DNA of 64,000 nt from Parafrankia discariae (GTDB lineage: Bacteria; Actinomycetota; Actinomycetes; Frankiales; Frankiaceae). The DNA lies in contig NZ_KB891102.1 of NCBI RefSeq assembly GCF_000373365.1, forward strand, positions 265,632 through 329,631. The letters run 5' to 3'. The position numbers and the translations under genes are program-made. Below, piece after piece: positions 39,655 to 47,789 of the stretch. Within the stretch, counting starts at the first letter, position 1, and the number at the start of each line of letters is the position of its first letter. The notes under the pieces are model-generated. The model did not search any database and was not told the DNA's origin. It was given only the letters and a program-made list of their open reading frames with translations.

Positions 39655-40856
39655 CGGCTCCCCGCGCGGATCCGGCCGCGTCACGGCCCACGGCGGCCGG
39701 CCGGCCCGGGGCCGCGGCCCAGGCCATTGTGACGTCGCCGTCGGTCGAGCGGACGCTGCGCCGCCTCGAGCTCACCGTGACCCGCAGGCTCGACGGCATG
39801 CTGCTCGGTGATCACCTCGGCCTCCTGCCCGGCCAGGGCACCGAGAAGGCCGAGAGCCGGGAGTACAACGTCGGCGACGACGTCCGGCGGATGGACTGGG
39901 CGGTCACCGCGCGGACGACCGTCCCACACGTGCACGACCTGATCGCCGACCGCGAGCTGGAGACGTGGGCGCTGGTCGACCTGACGGCCAGCCAGGAGTT
40001 CGGCACCGCCTCGGTCCGCAAGCGCGACCTGGCGATCGCCGCGGTGGCCGCGGTCGGCTTCCTCACCGCCCGGACCGGCAACCGGATGGGAGCCGTGGCC
40101 CTCACCCCGGCCGGGCCGCAGGTCATCCCCGCCCGACCCGGCCGCCAGGGCCTGCGAACGCTGCTGCGGACCCTGCTGACAGTCCCCGAAGGGGCACACG
40201 ACCGGCCGCTGCGCCGGCCCGACCCGACGGCCGCGACCGATCTCGCCGCCGCGATCGCCGCCCTGGACCGCCCGCGCCGACGCCGTGGCCTCGCGGTGGT
40301 CGTCAGCGACTTCCTCTCCACCGACCTCGGCTGGGAACGGCCGATGCGCGTGCTCGCGGCGCGCCACCAGCTCCTCGCGGTCGAGGTCCTCGACCCCGCC
40401 GAGCTGACGCTGCCCGACGTGGGCCTGCTGCCGGTCGTGGACGCGGAGACCGGCGCGCTGGTGGAGGTGCCGACCTCCTCCCGGCGGGTGCGGGAACGCT
40501 ACCGCCGGGCCGCGGCGGAACACCGCTCCGAGGTCGCCCTCGCGCTGCGCCGGGCGGGTGCCGCGCACCTGGTGCTGCGCACCGACTCCGACTGGCTGGT
40601 CGACATCGTCCGCTTCGTCTCGGCGAGCCGGATCAGCCGCGGCGCGGCCCGGCGCCCACCCGTGGACTCGACCCGGCCGCCGGGCCGCCCACGATCACTC
40701 CCGCCGGCCACCAGCCCGGCGAGAACCGGGATCTCGGCCGTGACCACCGGCCCGGCAAGGGCCGGCGCCGCGGCCGTGACCACCGGCCCGGCCCGGAGCG
40801 GCGCGGCGGTGGCCGCGCCCGCGTGGCGCCGGGGCAGGCGGGCGGCGGCACCGTGA
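39651..40856 (+). CDS. DUF58 domain protein (second copy)
   Basis: 401 aa, soluble unlike the first DUF58 protein. The DUF58 signature is RLDGMLLGDHLGLLPGQGTEKAESREYNVGDDVRRMDWAVTART (about 48-90), followed by a VWA-like fold: ELETWALVDLTASQEFGTA, RRRGLAVVVSDFLS, RHQLLAVEVLDPAELTLPDVGLLPVVD. The C-terminal 70 residues are Pro/Ala/Thr-rich. GTG 39651 overlaps the MoxR stop, and its own stop overlaps the VWA start. Presumed to work with the MoxR and VWA proteins at the membrane; partner complex unknown. Confidence 0.9.
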   Translation: MTAPRADPAASRPTAAGRPGAAAQAIVTSPSVERTLRRLELTVTRRLDGMLLGDHLGLLPGQGTEKAESREYNVGDDVRRMDWAVTARTTVPHVHDLIADRELETWALVDLTASQEFGTASVRKRDLAIAAVAAVGFLTARTGNRMGAVALTPAGPQVIPARPGRQGLRTLLRTLLTVPEGAHDRPLRRPDPTAATDLAAAIAALDRPRRRRGLAVVVSDFLSTDLGWERPMRVLAARHQLLAVEVLDPAELTLPDVGLLPVVDAETGALVEVPTSSRRVRERYRRAAAEHRSEVALALRRAGAAHLVLRTDSDWLVDIVRFVSASRISRGAARRPPVDSTRPPGRPRSLPPATSPARTGISAVTTGPARAGAAAVTTGPARSGAAVAAPAWRRGRRAAAP

Positions 40857-41812
40857 GCTTCCTGGCCGGCCACTGGTTGTGGCTCTTCCTCGCCGTCGGC
40901 GCGCTGACGGCGGCCTACGTCGTGGTCTCGCTGCGCCGCCGGGTCTATGCCGCGCGGCTGTCGTCGACCGCGCTGCTCTCCAGCGTCCTGCCGCGCCGCC
41001 CGCAGTGGTGGCGCCGCCACGTACCGGCGGCGCTGCTGCTGCTCGCCCTGGCCGGCCTGGTCATCTCGATGGCCCGCCCGGCCCGGGCCGAACGGGTCCC
41101 GCGCGAACGAGCGACGATCATCCTGGCCATCGACGTGTCGAACTCGATGGCCGCCACCGACATCACGCCGACCCGGCTCGAGGCGGCCAAGCAGGGCGCC
41201 CAGGCCTTCGTCGACCAGCTCCCGCCGCGGATCAACCTCGGGCTGGTGTCGTTCGCGGGCTCGGCGGCCGTTCTCGTTCCCGCCTCGACCGACCGGGAGT
41301 CGGTCCGCTCCGGGATCCGCGGGCTGCAGCTCGGCCCGGCGACCGCCGTCGGTGAGGGCATCTACGCCTCCCTGCAGGCGATCTCCACCGCCGGGCAGCG
41401 GCTCTCCGGCGATGGACAGCCCCCACCGCCGGCCGCGATCGTCCTGCTCTCGGACGGTGAGACCACCCGGGGGCGACCGAACACGCAGGCCGCCACGGCC
41501 GCGCGTGACGCCGAGATCCCCGTCGACACCATCGCCTACGGCACCTCGGACGGCACCCTCGACGTCGGCGGCCAGCAGATCCCCGTGCCGGTCAACGAGG
41601 ACGCCCTGCGTGAGCTGGCCGAGCAGACCGGCGGGTCGTACCACCGCGCGACCTCCGGTGACGAGCTGCAGTCCGTCTACCGGGGCCTGGGCAGCTCCAT
41701 CGGCTACCGCACGGAGTACCGGGAGATCACAGGCTGGTTCGTCGGACTCTCCCTCGGCCTCGGGCTGGCCGCCGCCGCGCTCTCGCTCGCGCTGTCCTCC
41801 CGACTCCCCTGA
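40853..41812 (+). CDS. VWA domain membrane protein (BatA-like)
   Basis: 319 aa. Two N-terminal transmembrane segments (WLWLFLAVGALTAAYVVVSL, about 7-26; AALLLLALAGLVISMA, about 59-74), a von Willebrand A domain with intact MIDAS motif ILAIDVSNSMAATD and later LVSFAGSAAVLVPAS, IVLLSDGETTRG, then a C-terminal transmembrane helix (FVGLSLGLGLAAAALSLAL). This is the BatA/BatB layout. GTG 40853 overlaps the DUF58 stop. The VWA domain likely binds a divalent metal and a partner protein. The three-gene operon ends here; crtB begins 110 nt later. Confidence 0.92.
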   Translation: MSFLAGHWLWLFLAVGALTAAYVVVSLRRRVYAARLSSTALLSSVLPRRPQWWRRHVPAALLLLALAGLVISMARPARAERVPRERATIILAIDVSNSMAATDITPTRLEAAKQGAQAFVDQLPPRINLGLVSFAGSAAVLVPASTDRESVRSGIRGLQLGPATAVGEGIYASLQAISTAGQRLSGDGQPPPPAAIVLLSDGETTRGRPNTQAATAARDAEIPVDTIAYGTSDGTLDVGGQQIPVPVNEDALRELAEQTGGSYHRATSGDELQSVYRGLGSSIGYRTEYREITGWFVGLSLGLGLAAAALSLALSSRLP

Positions 41813-41837
41813 CCGCCGGCAACGCCGCTCCTCGTCT

Positions 41838-41911
41838 CCGGTGACGCCGATCCGCCGGTGACGCCGATCTGTCCTGCCCCTGGTCCGCCGGTGACCCTGG
41901 TCCGCCGGCTA
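41838..41911 (+). repeat. Two pairs of short tandem repeats upstream of crtB
   Basis: CCGGTGACGCCGATC occurs at 41838-41852 and 41855-41869; CCCTGGTCCGCCGG occurs at 41878 and 41895 (17-bp period). They occupy almost the whole VWA-crtB spacer and reach the -10-like TACGCT. Confidence 0.7.
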
Positions 41912-41915
41912 CGCT
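41910..41915 (+). promoter_or_regulatory. -10-like element for leaderless crtB
   Basis: TACGCT (TAnnnT) ends 7 nt before GTG 41923, with no Shine-Dalgarno between them, consistent with a leaderless transcript independent of the MoxR operon. Confidence 0.45.
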
Positions 41916-41922
41916 GACTGTC

Positions 41923-42930
41923 GTGAGCGGCCTGCGCAGCGAGCTGGACGCGGCCGGCATCACCGATCCGCGCCTGCGCAGCTCCTACCGCGACGCCCGC
42001 GAGCTGAACGCCGCCCACGGGCGCACCTACTACCTGGCGACCCTCCTGCTGCCACGGTGGAAGCGCCCGCACGTGCACGCCCTGTACGGCTTCGCGCGGT
42101 ATGCCGACGAGATCGTGGACGACCTCGACTCGACGCTGACCGACGAGGCGAAGGCCCGGTGGCTGCGCCAGTGGGGCGACCGCTTCCGCACCGCGCTCGC
42201 CACCGACCCGGATGTGACCGAAGCCGGAAGTGCCGAGGCCGAAGCCGGCGAGGCCGGGGCCAGCGGGGTCGAGGCCGAAGCCGCCGGTGTCCAGGCCGGA
42301 GTGCTGCCGGCCTTCCTGCACACGATTCGGCGGTTCGACCTGCCGGTCGCGTACTTCGAGGCCTTCCTGGCCTCGATGGCGATGGACCTGACCGTCACCG
42401 GCTACGCCACCTGGGACGACCTCATGGTCTACGTCCACGGCTCGGCGGTGGTGATCGGCCTGCAGATGCTGCCCATCCTCGAACCCGTCGACGCCTCGGC
42501 GGAGCCGTACGCCCGCGACCTCGGCGCCGCCTTCCAGCTCGCGAACTTCATCCGCGACGTCGGGGAGGACCTGCGCCGCGGCCGCGTCTACCTTCCGCAG
42601 ACCTCCCTCGACCTGTTCGGAGTCACCCGGGAGCGCCTCGCCACCGGAGTGGTCGACGGTCCCGTCCGCCGGCTGCTGGCCCACGAGATCGCCCGCGCGC
42701 GGGAGCTGTTCCGCTCGGCCCGGCCGGGCATCCGGCTGCTGCACCCGACGTCCCGCGACTGTGTCTGGACCGCGTTCCGCCTCTACGGCGACATCCTGGA
42801 CGAGATCGAACGCGCCGACTACCAGATCCTCGACCGGCGGGTATCCGTGGGCCTCAGCCGCCGCGTCACCGTCGCGGCCCCCGCCCTGATCCGCGCCACC
42901 CGCTCCCGCCGCCACGCCTCGCCGAAGTAG
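41923..42930 (+). CDS. crtB: Phytoene synthase (squalene/phytoene synthase family)
   Basis: Condenses two GGPP into phytoene, the committed carotenoid step. 335 aa. The two Asp-rich motifs are present, YADEIVDDLD and RDVGEDLRRGRVYLPQ, with YYLATLLLPRWKRPHVHALYGFARYADE and HGSAVVIGLQMLPIL. An Ala/Glu/Gly-rich insert (about 98-126) is not conserved in the family. A squalene synthase role (HpnC/D) is less likely because crtI, cruF, cruG and a CrtD-like gene are near. Start GTG 41923 has a -10 7 nt upstream rather than a ribosome-binding site. Confidence 0.88.
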   Translation: MSGLRSELDAAGITDPRLRSSYRDARELNAAHGRTYYLATLLLPRWKRPHVHALYGFARYADEIVDDLDSTLTDEAKARWLRQWGDRFRTALATDPDVTEAGSAEAEAGEAGASGVEAEAAGVQAGVLPAFLHTIRRFDLPVAYFEAFLASMAMDLTVTGYATWDDLMVYVHGSAVVIGLQMLPILEPVDASAEPYARDLGAAFQLANFIRDVGEDLRRGRVYLPQTSLDLFGVTRERLATGVVDGPVRRLLAHEIARARELFRSARPGIRLLHPTSRDCVWTAFRLYGDILDEIERADYQILDRRVSVGLSRRVTVAAPALIRATRSRRHASPK

Positions 42931-42979
42931 ACACCATCTGCCCGAACTGCCCACCCGCCTCGAACACCGGACCACTGAA

Positions 42980-43126
42980 GTGAGTTGTGGCAGCCGGGCC
43001 CCATGCGCCGGTGGGGCAACTCGCATTCGCCGACCGGGCCGTGGGGCTCGCCACCCGAGCGCCGAGTCGTCGATGTGAGTTGTGTGGGCCGGGCCATGTG
43101 CTGGCGGGGCAGCTCGGCATCCGCGC
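42980..43126. repeat. Imperfect direct repeat of about 50 bp, each copy with a conserved hairpin
   Basis: Copy 1 begins at 42980 (GTGAGTTGTGG) and copy 2 at 43075 (GTGAGTTGTGTGG); both continue through GCCGGGCC, CATG, CGG/GGCGGGGCA and CTCG/CTCGGCAT for about 50 nt. In each, GAGTTG can pair with CAACTC (copy 1) or CAGCTC (copy 2), and an inner CCA/TGG stem is kept. The A-to-G change preserves pairing. Lies between crtB and the convergent serS. Confidence 0.6.
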
Positions 43127-43143
43127 CCAGCGCAGGGCGCGGC

Positions 43144-44406
43144 TCAGAGGAGGGCGCGGCCGCCGAGGTAGGGGCGCAGTACCTCCGGGACCCTGAGCTG
43201 GTGGTCGGCGGTCTGGAAATTCTCCATGATCGCGGCCAGCAGGCGGGGGGTGGCCACCGCGGTGTTGTTGAGGGTGTGCGCGAAACGCACGTTGCCGTCC
43301 GCGTCGCGGTAGCGCAGGTTCGCCCGGCGGGCCTGCCAGTCGTGCAACGTCGAGCAGCTGTGGGTCTCCCGGAACCGATCGAGGGTGGGGAACCACGTGT
43401 TGATGTCGTTCATCCGGAACTTGCCCAGGCCCATGTCCCCGGTCGAGCACTCGACGACCTCGTAGTGCAGGCCCAGGTCGGCCAGGATGTGCTCGGCCGT
43501 CGCCAGCAGCTCGGCGTGCCAGCGGGCCGACTCGGCCGGGTCGTTCACGCACAGGACGAACTGTTCGACCTTCTCGAACTGGTGCACCCGCAGCAGGCCG
43601 CGGACGTCCCGGCTGGCGCTGCCGATCTCGCGCCGGAAGCACGGTGAGATGCCGGCGTAGCGGACCGGCAGGCGGCTGGCGTCGAGGATCTCCCCGGAGT
43701 GCAGGCCGACCAGGGCCACCTCCGCCGTCCCGGCGAGGAACGCGTCGTCGGCGGGGATCTCGTAGATCTCCTCGCGGGCCTTCGGGAGCATGCCCGTGCC
43801 GACGAGCGGGCCCTCCTTGACCAGCGCGGGGACCGACACCGGGGTGAAGTCCCGCTCGCGCAGCAGGTCGAGGGCGTAGGAGTGGACCGCCCGCTCGAGC
43901 ATGACCATGTCGCCGACCAGGGCGTACGCCCGCTCGCCGGCGACCTTGCGGGCCCGGGCGAACTCGGCCCAGCCGCGCTTCTCGGCGAGCTCGGTGTGGT
44001 CGATCGGGGTGAAGTCGAACTCCGGCCGGGTGCCCACGGTGCGGATCACCACGTTCGCGGACTCGTCCGGGCCGACCGGGGCGCCCTCCCACGGGATGCC
44101 GGGGGTGAGCAGCATCAGCTCGGCCATCCGCGTGCTCGTCCGGGTGAGCTGCTCGCGCAGGTCACGGAGCTGCCGGTCGAACTCGGCGTGCTCGGCACGC
44201 AACTCGGCGCGGCGTGCCTCGTCAGCCTTGGCGAACTGCTTGGCGAAGGACTTGCGGCGGGCCTGGGCCTCGTCGACCTCGAACTGCAGTTTGCGGTTCT
44301 CCTGGTCGAGCTGGAGCAGTTCGTCGACGTCGAGGTCGACGCCCTTGAGGCGGACGGCCTCCTTCACTGCGTCGGGATCTTCCCGGATGAAGCGCTTGTC
44401 GAGCAT
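43144..44406 (-). CDS. serS: Seryl-tRNA synthetase, divergent type
   Basis: Charges tRNA-Ser. 420 aa. N-terminal tRNA-binding coiled coil (about 25-105), class II motif 2 ISPCFRREIGSASRDVRGLLRVHQFEKVEQF (about 265-295), and motif 3 region HTLNNTAVATPRLLAAIMENFQ (about 384-405). The typical actinobacterial SerRS reads LNGT/LNGS-x-x-A-x-x-R in motif 3 and GSHGKDTRG in motif 2; this one differs in both and in its coiled coil. All catalytic Arg/Glu in motif 2 look kept, so it should be active. It may be a second SerRS or a horizontally acquired replacement. ATG 44406; ribosome-binding site weak. Confidence 0.9.
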   Translation of the reverse strand: MLDKRFIREDPDAVKEAVRLKGVDLDVDELLQLDQENRKLQFEVDEAQARRKSFAKQFAKADEARRAELRAEHAEFDRQLRDLREQLTRTSTRMAELMLLTPGIPWEGAPVGPDESANVVIRTVGTRPEFDFTPIDHTELAEKRGWAEFARARKVAGERAYALVGDMVMLERAVHSYALDLLRERDFTPVSVPALVKEGPLVGTGMLPKAREEIYEIPADDAFLAGTAEVALVGLHSGEILDASRLPVRYAGISPCFRREIGSASRDVRGLLRVHQFEKVEQFVLCVNDPAESARWHAELLATAEHILADLGLHYEVVECSTGDMGLGKFRMNDINTWFPTLDRFRETHSCSTLHDWQARRANLRYRDADGNVRFAHTLNNTAVATPRLLAAIMENFQTADHQLRVPEVLRPYLGGRALL

Positions 44407-44806
44407 GAATTCGTGTCAGCCTTCGTATCGGTCCCAGTGCGCAGACGCTATCAGCCGCGCCCCCAGAACCCCTTCCGTCCGGGGCCGCCGCCACCCGGCC
44501 CGGCACACCGGTTTCCACGGCATTCCCCCCGCGTACCCTGTGTGACGGCGGTGCGCCCGGTCACGCCCTCGGGTTCCGTGTCGCACCGACGCCCCGGACG
44601 GGCTGCGCGTTCTGGACGGACCAGGAGCGACTCACAGGTCGCACACAGATCCGGATGCGCACACTCGTGGCGGACCGGCGCCGGCACGCCGACGAGGATC
44701 GCCGACCGGGGCCGATCACCTGATGGACGGATCACGACGGATCACTTGGTGACGACCTGATGACCATCCGGTAGTCACGCCGACGAGGAGCGGGAGGCCG
44801 GCGAGG
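44407..44806. other. Divergent region between serS and the cyclophilin gene
   Basis: 400 nt. No conserved gene or T-box-like leader is recognised. ACGGATCAC is tandemly repeated at about 44727-44745. A minus-strand frame at 44451-44735 with four Cys residues is present but lacks support. GGGAGG before 44807 is the cyclophilin ribosome-binding site. Confidence 0.5.
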
Positions 44807-45664
44807 GTGTCGAGCACGAAGGAACGGCGGCAGCGCGAGCTGGCCGCCGCGCGGGCGGCGCGCCAGGCGCAGCGCCGCCGTCAGGCGTACCAGCGGCGGC
44901 AGCGCCGCCTGACGATCGTCGCGGCGGTGGCCGTGGTGGCCATCGTCGGCTCGGTGATCGCCGCGGTCCTGCTCAGCGGCGGGGACGACAACGAGCTCAC
45001 CGTGGCCGATCCCGCCGCCAGCCCGTCGGCGTCGGCGGCGCCCGCGGTGCCGGCCGGGCAGACGAGCAAGGTCGGTGACTGCGTCTACACCTCGAGCGGC
45101 GAGTCCCCGTCCCGTCCGGTGGGGCTGCCGACCGCCGCCGCCACGGTGAGCAGGGCCCCCGCCACCATGGTCATCACCACTGACCAGGGCACGATGACGG
45201 CCGCGCTCGACGCGGACAAGGCGCCCTGCACGGTCAACGCGCTGCGCACGCTCGCCGAGGCGGGCTTCTACACCGACACAGCGTGCCACCGGCAGACCGG
45301 CGGCGCCGACGCGGGCATCAACGTGCTGCAGTGCGGGGACCCGACCGGCAGCGGATCGGGCGGCCCGGGCTTCGGCTACGCCAACGAGAACACCGAGGGC
45401 GTGAACTACAACCGGGGTGTCCTGGCCATGGCGCACAGCAGCCAGCCGGACAGCAACGGCAGCCAGTTCTTCATCAACTACGCCGACCCGAGCCAGCAGG
45501 GCGCCGCGGGGCTCGCCGGCGGTTACACCGTCTTCGGCCACATCACCGAGGGCCTCGACGTCCTGGACAAGCTGACGTCCCCGGGTGTCGAGGGCGGCGG
45601 GTCGGACGGCGCTCCGGCCAGCAAGCCGCAGATCAAGTCGATCGAGATCACCCAGGGCCCCTGA
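44807..45664 (+). CDS. Membrane-anchored cyclophilin-type peptidyl-prolyl isomerase
   Basis: 285 aa. A basic coiled N-terminus (ERRQRELAAARAARQAQRRRQ), one transmembrane helix (IVAAVAVVAIVGSVIAAVLL, about 37-56), a Ser/Ala linker, then the cyclophilin domain: ATMVITTDQGTMTAALDADKAPCTVNALRTLAEAGFYTDTACHR, GYANENTEGVNYNRGVLAMAHSSQPDSNGSQFFINYAD and YTVFGHITEGLDVLDKL. The catalytic Arg position corresponds to CHRQ. GTG 44807 is preceded by GGGAGG. Such anchored isomerases lie near rel in many Actinobacteria. Likely assists folding outside the membrane. Confidence 0.93.
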   Translation: MSSTKERRQRELAAARAARQAQRRRQAYQRRQRRLTIVAAVAVVAIVGSVIAAVLLSGGDDNELTVADPAASPSASAAPAVPAGQTSKVGDCVYTSSGESPSRPVGLPTAAATVSRAPATMVITTDQGTMTAALDADKAPCTVNALRTLAEAGFYTDTACHRQTGGADAGINVLQCGDPTGSGSGGPGFGYANENTEGVNYNRGVLAMAHSSQPDSNGSQFFINYADPSQQGAAGLAGGYTVFGHITEGLDVLDKLTSPGVEGGGSDGAPASKPQIKSIEITQGP

Positions 45665-45690
45665 CCTCGATCCGCCCTACCGGCCTCATC

Positions 45691-45742
45691 GCCCTGTCGG
45701 CCCCGGCCCGGACCTGACCGTCCGGGCCGGGGCCGACAGGGC
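45691..45742. terminator. Strong bidirectional terminator, perfect 23-bp stem
   Basis: Arms at 45691-45713 and 45720-45742 are exact complements around the 6-nt loop CTGACC. It lies 27 nt after the cyclophilin stop and 35 nt beyond the helicase stop, between convergent genes. Very GC-rich, no T-run needed in such genomes. Confidence 0.8.
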
Positions 45743-45776
45743 GGGACCGACAGAGCGGGGCAGCGGGCGGGGCGAC

Positions 45777-47573
45777 TCAGCCGGCCCAGCGGCGCATCGT
45801 GTCTATCCGGGCCTGGAGCTGGGCCGTGCTGGCCTGGGCGCTCGGCGGACCGCCGCAGGTGCGACGCAGCTCCGCGTGGATCATCCCGTGCGGCTTGCCG
45901 GTGCGGTGGTAGTGCGCGGCGACGAGTTTGTTCAGCTCGCGCCGCAGCTCACCGATCATCTCGTGGACGGGCCGGTCGGCCGGGTCTGCGGCGCCCGGCT
46001 CCCCCTGCCTGGCGGCCGGCACCACGGGTTCGCCGGCCGCGGGCCGCGCCTTCGCCGCGGCGGCCTGCTGCGCCGCCTGGCGCTGGCGCAACAGGGTCGC
46101 GACCTGGTCGGGCTCGAGCAGGCCGGGCAGGCCCAGGAAGTCCTCCTCCTCGAGGGAGCCGGAGTCTGCCGGCGTGCCGAACTCGCCGCCATCGAAGATC
46201 ACCCGGTCGAGCTGGGCGGAGGAGCCGAGCGCGGTGAACAGGGTGTCGGGCTTGTCGGGAGCGTCGCGGCGGCGGTTGGCCTCGCGCAGCGCGTCGTCGT
46301 CGAACGCGTCCGGCTCGCGCTGTGGCTTGTCGAGCGCGTGGTCGCGCTGGACCTCCATCTCGCCGGCCAGCGCCAGCAGCGACGGGACGCTGGGCAGGAA
46401 CACCGAGGCCGTCTCCGAGCGTCCGCGGCCGCGGACGAACCGGCCGACAGCCTGGGCGAAGTACAGCGGCGTCGAGGCCGAGGTGGCGTACACGCCGACC
46501 GCCAGGCGGGGGACGTCCACGCCCTCACTGACCATGCGGACGGCGACCATCCAGCGGTCCGCCGACTCGCGGAAGGAGGCGATCTTCGTGCTGGCGGTCG
46601 GGTCGTCGGAGAGGACGATCACGGGAGACACCCCGGTGATCCGCCGCAGCAGACCGGCGTAGGCGCGGGCGTTGGTGTGGTCGGTCGCGATGACCAGGCC
46701 GCCGGCGTCGGGCATCCCGCCCCGGCGCACCTGGGAGAGCCGGGTGTCGGCGGCGGCCAGGACCGCGGGCATCCAGTCCCCGCGGGGGTCGAGGGCGGTG
46801 CGCCACGCCGCCGCGGTCTGCTCGCTGTTCAGCGGCTCGCCGAGCCGGGCGCTGAGCTCCGCGCCAGCGCTGGTACGCCAGGACATCTCGCCCGAGTAGG
46901 CGAGGAAGAGCACTGGACGGACCACGCCGTCGCGCAGCGCCTCGGCGTAACCGTAGGAGGAGTCGGCGACGCTGCGCGTCACCCCCTCGGCGTCGGGCAG
47001 GTAGGTCACGAATGGGATCGGGTTGACGTCGGACCGGAACGGGGTTCCGGTGAGCGCCAGCCGGCGGGCGGCGGGCTGGAACGCCTCCCGGACCGCCTCG
47101 CCCCAGGACAGGGCGTCGCCCGCGTGGTGGATCTCGTCGAGGATCACCAGTGTCCGGCGCGCGGCGGTTCGCATCCGGTGCAGGGCGGGGTGCGCGGCGA
47201 CCTGGGCGTAGGTGACCGCGACCCCGGTGTAGTCCGACGCGGTGGCGCCGGCCGAGTTGCGGAAGTTCGGGTCCAGGTCGATCCCGACCGCGGAGGCGGC
47301 GTTGGCCCACTGCCGCTTGAGGTGCTCGGTCGGGGCGACCACGGTCACCGCGCGCACCTCGCCCGCGGCCAGCAGGTCGGCCGCGATCTCCAGCGCGAAC
47401 GTCGTCTTGCCGGCACCCGGGGTCGCGACGGCCAGGAAGTCACGGCCGCCGGACGCGCTGCGCGACCGGTAGGTCTCCAGGGCTGCGTGTTGCCATGCCC
47501 GCAGGGGCCGGGCCTCGCCGCGCGCACGGGGGCCGCGCCCGCTGGAGCCTGATGGCAGGGGTCCGACTCTCAC
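45777..47573 (-). CDS. Superfamily 2 DEAD/DEAH-box helicase
   Basis: About 598 aa. Helicase motifs in order: Q-like RPLRAWQHAALETY, Walker A VATPGAGKTTF (Lys about 56), Ia VVAPTEHLKRQW, DEIHHA Walker B, LTGTPFR (motif III), VRMVSEGVDVPRLAVGVYAT (V) and QAVGRFVRGRG (VI). The C-terminus is helical with Gln/Ala-rich runs. Resembles XPB/RAD25-like or phage-type ATP-dependent helicases; nucleic acid target unknown. GTG 47573 is chosen because a -10 TAGAGT ends 8 nt upstream; 34 further upstream codons are not helicase-like. Divergent from the XRE gene. Confidence 0.88.
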   Translation of the reverse strand: MRVGPLPSGSSGRGPRARGEARPLRAWQHAALETYRSRSASGGRDFLAVATPGAGKTTFALEIAADLLAAGEVRAVTVVAPTEHLKRQWANAASAVGIDLDPNFRNSAGATASDYTGVAVTYAQVAAHPALHRMRTAARRTLVILDEIHHAGDALSWGEAVREAFQPAARRLALTGTPFRSDVNPIPFVTYLPDAEGVTRSVADSSYGYAEALRDGVVRPVLFLAYSGEMSWRTSAGAELSARLGEPLNSEQTAAAWRTALDPRGDWMPAVLAAADTRLSQVRRGGMPDAGGLVIATDHTNARAYAGLLRRITGVSPVIVLSDDPTASTKIASFRESADRWMVAVRMVSEGVDVPRLAVGVYATSASTPLYFAQAVGRFVRGRGRSETASVFLPSVPSLLALAGEMEVQRDHALDKPQREPDAFDDDALREANRRRDAPDKPDTLFTALGSSAQLDRVIFDGGEFGTPADSGSLEEEDFLGLPGLLEPDQVATLLRQRQAAQQAAAAKARPAAGEPVVPAARQGEPGAADPADRPVHEMIGELRRELNKLVAAHYHRTGKPHGMIHAELRRTCGGPPSAQASTAQLQARIDTMRRWAG

Positions 47574-47581
47574 GACATCAG

Positions 47582-47587
47582 ACTCTA
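47582..47587 (-). promoter_or_regulatory. -10 element for the helicase gene
   Basis: TAGAGT on the minus strand ends 8 nt before GTG 47573, with no Shine-Dalgarno, suggesting a leaderless or near-leaderless transcript. Confidence 0.45.
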
Positions 47588-47762
47588 TGGTGGTGCGCCG
47601 AGCCGGCGACGACACCGCGCACCGCGGCGCCACCCGGCCACTCCCTGTGGGCGGCTCAGTCTGTGAGCAGCTCAACCGGTGCCATGATTTGTCGCTTTCT
47701 TGTCACCGAAGGACCACACAGGGGGTATCACCGTCTTTGCTAACTCAGGGTTAAGCTCCTGA

Positions 47763-47778
47763 AGTCAACCGCTTGACT
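47763..47778. promoter_or_regulatory. Inverted repeat upstream of the XRE/TPR regulator
   Basis: AGTCAACCGCTTGACT: perfect 6-bp arms around CCGC, ending 11 nt before ATG 47790 and just before GGAGG. Position and symmetry suit autorepression by the HTH protein it precedes. Confidence 0.45.
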
Positions 47779-47789
47779 CGGAGGTCCCG

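Noticed and set aside
44451-44735. Minus-strand 94-codon frame with four Cys upstream of serS
   Set aside because: No ribosome-binding site, codon bias weak, no family resemblance; might be reconsidered if conserved.
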